Origin: Eggerthella timonensis
GTDB lineage: Bacteria; Actinomycetota; Coriobacteriia; Coriobacteriales; Eggerthellaceae
Direction: 5' to 3'
Assembly: GCF_900184265.1 (NCBI RefSeq)
Contig: NZ_FXXA01000002.1
Location: 1,846,539 to 1,910,538, forward strand
Length of the DNA stretch: 64,000 nt
In this document: one piece after another, positions 40,532 to 50,000 of the stretch
Layout of the letters: each line of letters begins with the position of its first letter
Position numbering within the stretch: position 1 is the stretch's first letter
Notes under the pieces: generated by a model
Databases searched by the model: none
The model's input: the letters and a program-made list of their open reading frames with translations, nothing else
What the model was told of the DNA's origin: nothing
Program-made: the position numbers and the translations under genes

Positions 40532-40713
40532 TGTGTGGAAATTGTGAACGGTTGTGCATCATTCTCGAACTGCGTTTCCGATAGGGGAGACGTGATCCAA
40601 CCTGCGCTTTCGCTGGTCCGCTTGGAGGGCGGAGAGGGGTCCGCTTTGCACTTTGCTCCGAACGAATACGGTTTACAATCCCAAACCACGTGCTAATATG
40701 CGGAATATATGCC
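40532..40713 (+). promoter_or_regulatory. Shared-type promoter region of surface gene E
   Basis: Direct-repeat motif TGTGTGGAAATTGTGAAC (40532-40549). The first palindrome is degenerate (GTGATCCAACCTGCGC around 40592-40607, AT core lost but CCTGCG kept). -35 TTTACA (40672-40677); 16-nt spacer ending TGC; -10 TAATAT (40694-40699); second AT-core site GGAATATATGCC (40702-40713). Confidence 0.75.
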
Positions 40714-40858
40714 CCACCGAGCGAAACGGCGGGGGCGATCCGCGCGCACCGTCGCGCCCCCGAGCCGCGGGAACGGCGAAGGGGAGAGGCGCGATGGCGC
40801 AGGCCGGCGGGAACCGGCCGAGCGGGTGGTTTCGGGAACGAAAAAGGGACAGGACCAA
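40714..40858 (+). promoter_or_regulatory. Leader of gene E with CGGGAA-loop hairpins
   Basis: Stem GCCG/CGGC with loop CGGGAA (40764-40777). Stem GGCCGG/CCGGCC with loop CGGGAA (40802-40819). A TTTC/GAAA stem with GGGAAC (40830-40843) leads into AAAGGGACAG before the ATG at 40859. Confidence 0.65.
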
Positions 40859-43800
40859 ATGGGACAGACACTCGCACCTGCGGCGAGATCGGCCTGCGCG
40901 CTCGCGCTGGCGATCATCCTCGCCATCTCCACGCCTATCGACGCCCTCGCGGCCTCCGGGCCCGTTGATCTCCGGGGGGGGGGGCTTCTGAGCCGTTAGC
41001 CTCTTCCGGCGAGAACCCCCGCGAGCGGGAAGGTGCCGAAACCACTTCGAACGACCAGCCGTCCGGCCAGGTCGAAAGCGAGGCGAAGCTCGATCCTCCC
41101 GCTGCTTACGAACCATCTCCCGATACAACCGAACAGTCTGAGGCGACGGGCCAGGCGACCGAGCCTGCACGTCCCTCTGCGCCCTCTGCGGGCCAGACCG
41201 CCGTCGACGTCCCGTTGGCTCCCGAGGCTGCGAAGCCGGCCGCAGGCGAGATCGTTCAGGAAGGTCTCGTGTACAAGATCGACGGCGAGACGGCCGTCCT
41301 GGTCGGTTGGCGCGCGCCGTCGCTCGAGGGCGACGTGGTCGTGCCTGCCCTCGTGACGAGCGGCGTCGACTCCTATGCCGTGACCTCGATCGGCGAGGCC
41401 GACGCGTCCGAAGGCGTGTTCGCGGGCTCGTCCGTCGAGTCCGTTTCGCTGCCCGCTTCGGTGATGTCCGTCGCCGACGGGGCTCTTTCCGATTGTCCGA
41501 CGCTCGCGAGCGTCGCGGTCGGCACCAAGAACGAATCCCTCGCGTCCTTCGACGGCATGCTGTTCACGAAGGACCTCTCCGAACTCCTGTCCATTCCCGA
41601 GGGCAAGGAGGGCGTTGCCCGCATCCCCGATCAAACGGTCACGGTTTCGGCCTTGTCGCATTGTGCCGGTCTCGCCGCCGTGGAAGTCGGGGAGGGCAAC
41701 GCCGCATTCTCCTCGCGGGACGGTTTGTTGTACACGAAAGACATGAATACCCTGGTCGCATGCCCCGTCGGCTCGGGCGGTGCCGTGGTGCTGCCGGAAG
41801 GCGTGGAGTCGATCGCGGCTGGAGCGCTCGCCGGGTGCGCGGTGTCGTCGATCACCGCGCTCGGGTTCGTGCGCGACATCGCGGCCGACGCCTTCGACGC
41901 GGAAGCGCGCGCCGGCGCCGTCGTGGCGCTGCCCGCCGGCGACGACTACGAAGCCCGCAAGGCCGTGTGGGTGGCGGCTGGGTTCTCGAGCTTCAAGGAG
42001 CCTGCGAAGCCGGGCGACGTGTCGCAGCCGGAGCCGTCCGAAGGCGAAGGGGAGGGCGCGCAGGTATCGGGCCTGGCATACGAGGTGCTGGACGATTACA
42101 CGCTCGCCGTGTCGTGGCAGGGCGCGGAAGGCCCCGAGGGCCATCTCGAGATCCCCGCGACCGCCGAGGTGGGCGGCGTGTCCTACCGCGTGAGCGCGAT
42201 CGCGGACGCCGCGTTCGCGGGGCGAACCGGATTGACCGGCGTTACGCTCCCCGCGAGCGTGACCGCCGTCGGCGAGCGAGCCTTCGAGGCGACCGGCGTC
42301 ACGGAAGCCTGGCTCCCTGCCTCCGTCGCGACGGTCGGCGACCGCGCCTTCGCCGCGTGCGCGAGCCTCTCGCGCGTCGTCGCGCTCGGATCCCCCTGGG
42401 TCGCCGACAGCGCGCTCGCCGAGTGCTCGGGCGTTTCGGTCTACGCCCCGTCGGGCTCCGGCAATCCCTGGAACGTCGGCCTCCCTGCCGCCGGCAACCA
42501 CCTCCTGCCTTACGGAGTCGACCTGCCCGAAGAGCCGCTGCAGCTGGAAGTCGGCCAGTCCGCCGACCTCCTGGAAAACGGCCAGATCGACGCCCCCGAC
42601 CCCGTCGAAACCTCCTACTCCTACGCCGCCAAGCCCCTCTCCGTCGATCCCGACGGCACGGCGACCGGCAAGGCCGAAGGCTCCTCCGAGGTGACCGTCG
42701 CCCTCTCCCTCGACAATGTCGAGCTCGCCCGCGCCTCCCGCGCGGTCGAGGTCGCCCATCCTGTCGCTGCGCCCCTTGCTGAGCCTGTCGCAGGCGCATC
42801 CGAGGTGGTCGACGGCGACCTCGCCTACGTGCTGCTCGACGACGGGACGCTCGGCGTGAAGGCCGTCGAGCCGCTCGCCATCGAGGAGGCCCTGATCCCT
42901 TCGAAACACGCGTATTCCGACAAGGGGTCGTTGCCGGTGACCAAGATCCTGGCCAACGGTTTCGCAGGAGGGCCCAAGGAAAGCAAGCTCGCGAAGGTGG
43001 TTCTCCCGAACACCATCACGGAGATCGGCTCCCAGGCGTTCCAGGGCTGCCTCGCGCTCCGATCCATCACGCTGCCCGCGTCCGTTGCCGTCATCGGCCA
43101 GCACGCCCTGCGCAACTGCACAAGCATGACGTCCATCGAGGTCGACGCTCGCAACGAGACGTTCTCCTCGTCCGAAGGCATCCTGTACAGCAAGGACGGC
43201 ACGCGCCTCTTGCGCTTTCCGCAAGGCAGGGGAGGCTCCTTCGCGGTTCCGGACGGCGTCGTGTCCATCGGAAACCTCTCGTTTTACGGCGTGCCCGTGA
43301 CCTCCGTCGACCTTCCCGGCACGCTACAGACCATCGAGGACGATGCGTTCGCCCAATGCGGCGATCTGACCTCCATCGACGTGCCCGATTCGGTGACGAG
43401 CGTCGGTGCGCGTGCCTTCTACAACAACGTGTCGCTCGAGCGCGCGAAACTGCCCCGAGGCCTCCAGGTCATCGACGGCGACCTGTTCTACGGCGACGCG
43501 AGGCTTGCGACGGTGGTCATGCCCGAGGCGTACCGCGAGCTGGGCGTGCGCGCCTTCGGCGACTGCGCGTCGCTCGAGTCGCTCACGATACCGAGCTCGG
43601 TGCGCAGCATTTTGGCGAAGGCGCTTGAGAATTGCACGGGCCTGAAGACGCTCGACATCCAAACGACCGAGGTGAACGTCGTGGAAGGGGCGTTCTTCGG
43701 CTGCTCGGCGCTCAAGACGGTGTACGCTTACGACGCTTTGCCGGATTCGGGCATGGCCGCCGCGTTCGATGCCGCCGAGAAGACCGGCGCGTACGTGCTC

Positions 43801-46734
43801 CTGCCCCAGGTTGCCGCGTCGGGAGCGACGTACGACCAGATGGCCGCGGCGTGGGGCGAGAGCGGCTTCGGCTTCGCTCACGTGAGTGTCACCGGCGGAG
43901 ACCTGCCGATGGTGAACGACGAGGGTGCGGCGGCGTGGCGTTTCGAGCCCAACTCCGACACGCCCGGCCTCGGAACCCTTATTATCGAGCAGACCGCGGC
44001 CGGCAAGATGGCCACGCTCGGCTGGGCAGGCCCCGATTTCTCGAACGTGGTGCCGACGACGGGGTACTGGTCGCCGCTGCGCGAGGCGGTGTCGAAGGTC
44101 GTCATGCGCTCGTTCGACGGCGGGCATATCCGAGCCGAAGACGCGGCGAACTGGTTCTCCGGCATGACCCAGCTCGTCGACGCATCCCAGACGCACGTGC
44201 CCCTCGAGATCACGTCGGCCAACTTCATGTACAACTACTGCATGAAACTCACGTCGGTCCCCGACGACCTCACGCTGCCCGACACGGTGACCTCGGCCGC
44301 GGCGATGTTCCGCAGCGACCCGCTGGAGCTGTTCCCCACAGGATTGAAAACGCTGTCGAAGAGCATCGTAACAGTGAACAGCATGTTCGCCGGCACGAAG
44401 TTCTCGAAGCTGCCCGAGGACTTCACCCTCGAGGGTTTCGACAAGCTCGTCGATGCCGGGTGGATGTTCGCCGGTTCGGAGCTGACCTCGCTGCCGTCAA
44501 GCTTCCGCATCCCGAGCGACGTATCGGTGCTCAACATGTTCGACAGCTGCTCGAAGCTGACCTCGTTGCCTGAGGGCTTCGTCATGCCCACGCCGTCGGG
44601 CACATTCATCGGCGACGACGGCAAGCAAGCCGTGAAAACCATCGAGGGAATGTTCCGGTCCTGCACGTCGCTGACCTACCTGCCTGCGAGCTTCGACTTC
44701 GCTTCCATCAAGGACGTCGAAGGCTTCGACAAGCTGTTCAACTGGAAGTACAACGACCCGCCGACCGAGCCGATCCAGACCTACTACGCCGGCACGCTTC
44801 CCGCCGACGTGAGTCCCGACACCTGGTCGGGACGGCATATCCGCGACGCGGCCGAGGGCCTGCCCGCAGGTGCCGCGGAGGTGTCGTGCCTGCTGCCGAA
44901 CGCCGACGGCTCCTATCCGGACCAGGCGTGGGCGAAGGTGGTCACCGACGCTTCCGGTAAGTTGAGCGTCGAGCCGCAGCCGGCGGAGCGCGACGGGTTC
45001 GCGTTCGTCGGCTGGTACGTTGACAAGGCGTGCACGCAGAAGTTCGACTTCACGAAGAGCGTGACCGCCCAAGGCGGCATCGCGCCTGCATCGGTGGATA
45101 CGCTGTACGCGAAATTCGCGGCGACGAGCGGGTTGTTGGATACCGAGGATGGCGGGCGGAACGCTTCGTGGAAACTGGAAGGCGGCACTCTGTACATCGA
45201 TTGCGAGGAAGGAGCGTCCATCAAGCCGTTCGGATGGAACTGGAACCAGGCCGATCTTGACGGTTGGGGGCAGGTGCGAGGCCTGGTCGAGCGCGTGCGC
45301 ATGAGCCCGACCGTGCGCGTCTCCGACATGGGGTACTGGTTCAAGGAAATGCCCTTGCTTCGCGATGCGACGGGAATAACCGTTCCCGAAGGGACGAAGT
45401 CCGTCTACGGATTGTTCCACAGGTGCCCCGGGCTGAGCACGATCCCTGCCAGCTTTACGCTTCCCGAAGGACTGAGAACGACCGGGGGCATGTTCCTGCA
45501 AACGAGCATCTCCAGCTTGCCGGACAGCTTCAAGATTCCTGAAACCGTCACCGAGGTGCAGCATATGTTCCGTACATGCGGCAAGTTGGAATCGCTTCCC
45601 GAGGGCTTTCGCCTTCCAAGCGGGGTGGAGCGAACCGAGTACATGTTCGAGGGCTGCACGACGTTGAAGAAGCTTCCCGAAGGTTTCACTCTCGGGCCGC
45701 GCGTGCGGCAGGTCGAGCGCATGTTCCAGTATTGCAGGGCGCTCGTCTCGCTTCCGGAGGGCTTCACGCTGGCCGGGACGCAGGTGGTTTCGTCGGAGTA
45801 CATGTTCAACGACTGCTACAGCCTGGCATCCCTTCCCGAAGGGTTCACCATTCCGGACACCGTGGGCCTCGGGTCGTCGGGCATGGATGGCATGTTCGTC
45901 AGATGCAACCGCCTCACGGTGCTTCCCGACTCGTTCGATTTCCCGCTGGCGGTGGCCAACGCCTCAGCCGATCCGTTCAAAACAACGGCTGCCGGCACGC
46001 TGACGTACTACGCCGGTTCGAGCGATGCGGTGAAGAGCTACGACTGGGGCGCTCAGAACCGCAAGCTCGTGCTGGCGAACGATCCCGACAACCCGCTGCC
46101 CGACACCATGCACCTTGCAACCTTCAAGGTGCCCGATTCGGCATCGTCCGACGGTTGGGCCACGTACGCCACCTCGCTCACCGATGCGGCCGGCAAGGTC
46201 GCGAACCCCGGCGACCCGGCGCGCTTCGGCTACCCGTTCCAGGGGTGGTACGCCGATCCGTCGTGCACCGAGCCGTTCGACTTCGCGGCGGCGGTCACGG
46301 GCGATGTCGTCGTGTTCGGCAAGTTCGGCGATCCGATCCTGCGCTACGAGGTTCCGTTGAGGGCGAGCGTGACGTTGAACGCGGACGGGTCGATTACTCC
46401 GGCTGCCCTGCGCTTCCGCTCGTTCACGCCGCAGGCTGTATCGATCAAGGCCGTTTCGTCGCAGCTGGGGGAGGGGGCGGCGGCGCTCGTCCCGCAGGAG
46501 GGGCAGCGAGCGCTCGTCTCGGCGAACCTCTCGCTCGGTTACACAACGTCGTTCCCGCTGGACGGCAGCAATGTGCCCCTGTCGGCCGCAATGGGCGCTG
46601 CGTCCAGTTTCTACGACCCCGGCGTGGCCGACGGCTCGCTCTCCCTCGACTTCAAGGGTGCGCAGGTGAGTTATGCCGAAAACGAGCTCGATGACGTCGC
46701 GCGCCTTGCATGGACCGTCGGATTGTCGGGCTGA
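40859..46734 (+). CDS. Gene E: giant LRR surface protein, phase OFF as sequenced
   Basis: A 1,958-aa product is predicted with one more G. The signal peptide is MGQTLAPAARSACALAL... ending near ALAA-S. With G11 (40974-40984) the frame stops at 40997-40999 after 46 aa. With G12 it reads L-R-GGG-ASEPLASSGEN and continues. Domains in the ON form: shared LRR modules (nt 41260-42010 and 42070-42510), a compact divergent LRR core (nt 42800-43740), two MF-x-x-C-x-SL arrays (nt 43900-44780 and 45140-46020), two InlB-type modules (near nt 44880 and 46111), and the shared C-terminal domain (nt 46333-46731, ending ARLAWTVGLSG). With A it forms the shorter class. There is no LPXTG. Confidence 0.88.
40974..40984 (+). 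repeat. Poly-G phase-variation tract of gene E, G11 (OFF)
   Basis: Eleven G follow CTCC. The present frame reads CTT CTG AGC CGT TAG. G12 or G9 restores GCT TCT GAG CCG (ASEP). The third frame stops at GGC TTC TGA. Confidence 0.85.
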
Positions 46735-46781
46735 AAGCGGAAAACGGCTGTTCATCCTGCTCGTTCGCCACGAGTGCGCAA

Positions 46782-46959
46782 TGTGAAGAAAATGTGAAGG
46801 ACTGTTTCCAAACCGAAACGGAACCGAAATAGTGTGGAATATATTCCACCTGCGGTTTTAATGCACCTGCCTAGGTTTTGAGAAGAAGGCAGGGTTAGGG
46901 GAGCTCGCTGTCAAGAATTTACATCTCTCGTTTGCGTGCTAAGATGTCGAATATATGCC
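46782..46959 (+). promoter_or_regulatory. Shared-type promoter region of surface gene F
   Basis: TGTGAAGAAAATGTGAAG (46782-46799) is the clearest direct repeat of TGTGAA, 11 bp apart. GTGGAATATATTCCAC (46834-46849) is a perfect 16-bp palindrome followed by CTGCG. -35 TTTACA (46918-46923); 16-nt spacer ending TGC; -10 TAAGAT (46940-46945); second AT-core site CGAATATATGCC (46948-46959). This copy best defines the shared consensus. Confidence 0.82.
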
Positions 46960-47033
46960 TCTTTGAGGCGTATACCTCGGGAAATGCGGCGTAACGGGAA
47001 TTGCGCTGCAAGCAGGAGTAAAGGGACAGAACA
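46960..47033 (+). promoter_or_regulatory. Leader of gene F with CGGGAA hairpin
   Basis: Stem CGTAA/TTGCG (one G-U) with loop CGGGAA (46990-47005). A second CGGGAA (46978-46983) lacks a clear stem. A GCCTC/GAGGC hairpin (46957-46969) overlaps the second AT-core site. AAAGGGACAG precedes the ATG at 47034. Confidence 0.6.
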
Positions 47034-50000
47034 ATGCGACAGAGAAACCGAACCTCGCGGTTCGGCAGGGTGGCGTGCGCTTTCATCCTGTCGGGCCTAT
47101 TGGCGGCAGGACCGATGTTGGAAGGAGCGGCATGGACGAGTTTTGCGTATGCGGACGATGCTGCGCCATCGACGGAGCCCGCGCAAGCGGACGCGTCGAG
47201 CGCGGGCGAGCCATTGCCGGCCGAACCGTCATCGGAGGAACCGACGCGCGAGGGAGAAGGCGCGACGCCGCCCGCACGGGAGAACGGCGCGCAGCTCTCC
47301 GAGGAGGTCGTGCTCGGAAAGAAGACGGGCTCTGGAGCGAAAGAGGGCGGAACGAGCGAAGAGGAGCAGGCATCGAGCCAGATCAAGGGCGATGTCGAGC
47401 TGTCGGAGGAGAACGCGCAAGCGAAGATCGGCATTATCGTGCATGACGGACTGACATACGAGGTGCAGCCCGATGGCGCCACCGTGGCGCTGACGGGCTT
47501 CGATGCAGCGCCCCTTCGGGGCGATTTCGTCGTGCCCTCGTCCGTTTCGAGCGGATCGGATCGCTTCGCCGTGACGGCCATCGCCGAGCGCGCGTTCGAC
47601 GGCTGCGTCGAACTCGTGTCGATATCGCTGCCCGCTACGGTTGAGCGCGTCGCCGAAAACGCGTTCAACGAATGCGACTCGCTCGTGTCCATCCAGGTAA
47701 GCAAGAAGAACGAGCGGTTCAGCTCGCATGACGGCATGCTGTTCGACAAGGAGGGCGCCGCCCTTCTGCGCTGCCCTCGCGGCAAGCAGGGGGCAGCGGT
47801 ACTGCCCGCGAGCGCACGCGAAGTCTCGCCCGACGCGTTCTCGGGCTGTGCGAGCCTGGGCTCCGTGCAGGTTGCCGAAGGAAACGAAGCGTACGCCGCG
47901 ATCAACGGGACGCTGTACACGGCCGATCGCTCGACTGTGGTGTTCTTCCCGGCTGGTGCCGGCGACGCGGCGCTCATCGTAGAGGAGGCCCACGCGATCG
48001 CATCCGGCGCGTTCGCCGGATGCGCGCTGACGTCCATCACCGCGCTCGGCTTCGTGCGCGACATCGCGGCCGACGCCTTCGACGCGGAGGCGCGCGCCGG
48101 CGCCGTCGTGGCGCTGCCCGCCGGCGAGGACTACGAAGCCCGCAAGGCCGTGTGGGTGGCGGCTGGGTTCTCGAGCTTCAAGGAGCCTGCGAAGCCGGGC
48201 GACGTGTCCGTCCCCGAACCGTCCGAGCCCGAGGCCCCGCAGGCCTCCGGTCTCACGTACGAGGTGCTCGGCGACTACACGCTGGCAGTTTCGTGGCAGG
48301 GCGCCGAAGGGCCGGAAGGCGTCCTCGAGATCCCCGCGACCGCCGAGGTGGGCGGCGTGTCCTACCGCGTCTCCGCCATCTCCGACGCCGCGTTCGCCGG
48401 CCGTTCGGGCCTGACCGGCGTTACGCTCCCCGCGAGCGTGACCGCCGTCGGCGAGCGAGCCTTCGAGGCGACCGGCATCACGGAAGCCTGGCTCCCTGCC
48501 TCCGTCGCGACGGTCGGCGACCGCGCCTTCGCGGCGTGCGCCTCGCTCGAGCGCGTCGTCGCGCTCGGCACCCCCTGGGTCGCGGACAGCGCGCTCGCCG
48601 AGTGCTCCGGGGTGTCGGTCTACGCCCCGTCGGGCTCCGACAACCTCTGGAACGTCGGCCTCCCGGCCGCCGGCAACCACCTCCTGCCTTACGGAGTCGA
48701 CCTGCCCGAAGAGCCGCTGCAGCTGGAAGTCGGCCAATCCGCTGACCTCATCGGAGGCGGCCGGCTCGACGCCCCCGATCCCGTCGAGGTCTCCTACGCC
48801 TATGCCGCCAAGCCGCTGTCCGTCGACCCCGACGGCACGGCAACCGGCAAAGCCGAAGGCTCCTCCGAGGTCGCAGTAACGCTGACCCTCGACGGCGTCG
48901 AGCTCGCCTGTGCCACCCGCGCGGTGGAGGTTGCGGCGTCCTCTCTGGCTCCTGATGCTGATGCAGAATACGGAGAAGGGCCTTCGAACGAGCAGATCGT
49001 TACCGATGCCCAATTGGCTTCGGTCGAATCTCCGGCGTTTTTGATCGAAGATTTCGATCCGCTCTTTCAGTCTTTCGAGACTGGCGAGCTCGTTGACGAT
49101 CATGGCATGATCAATCGCGTATCCCTGCTTGCAACGGGTGAAAGTTTCGAGCAGAAAGTGGCATCAGGGCAAACGCTCAAATTTACAATATTGGCCGAAG
49201 CCGAAGAACAAGGAGTAGGTCAGGTTTCGGTGTCGAAAAGTAGCGATGCCTCGCGCGATCCGCGAGGGTCCCTCGTCATTCCAGCGACAGTCCAGCACGA
49301 CGGGTCGACCTACCAGGTTTCGGCCGTCGCCGATAATGGCTTCTCGACTGCGTTCTATCTGAACTCAGTGTCGTTCGAAACGGGAAGCACGTTGTCGAAG
49401 CTCGGCACCAGCAGCTTCAACAATTGCCGATCGCTGGCTCAGGTTGATCTGCCTGAATCGGTCGCAACCGTTGGGGATTCGGCGTTCACGAATTGCACGA
49501 GTTTAACCAGCATCGATTTGTCGTCAGCGGTTTCGATCGGGAAGGAATGCTTTCTAACTTGCACGATGCTCTCTTCGGTGACGTTCGGTGCCGGCTTGAC
49601 GAGCTTGCCGGAGTTTCTTTTCTCGAATTGCGGCTCGCTTTCCTCCGTTTTCGTAGAAGGAAGCGTGAGCGGTTTCGGGAGAGGAGCGTTCGATCTCGTT
49701 CCAACTCGCAACGTCGTCGTCTACGCCTCGGATTCCCAAGGCGTTGCAGCTTGGCTTTCCGCATCTGACGAGGCGGGGTATTCGTTTAAGGACGTGCAGG
49801 TCTTAGGGGGGCAGTGTTCGGTTTCGTTCCACTCCCAAGGCGGTACGCCTGAATCGTTCGTGCAGACGGTAGCGCAGGGAACGCCTGCAGTGCAGCCCGT
49901 TTCGCCCGTAAGGGAAGGCTACGGTCTTTCGGGATGGTTGACTTCAGATGGTGCTCGCTGGGATTTCTCGCTTCCGGTGGAAAGCGATGTCGATTTGTAC

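Noticed and set aside
5304-46734. Reading A, C and E as true pseudogenes
   Set aside because: The sole lesion in each is a one-base offset in a homopolymer, with thousands of intact codons after it and an ON arrangement in B and D. Homopolymer miscounting by the sequencer remains a possible alternative for individual loci.
5071-47033. Promoter inversion (invertase-type phase variation)
   Set aside because: No recombinase gene in the window and no inverted repeats flanking the promoters; all six promoters have the same orientation.
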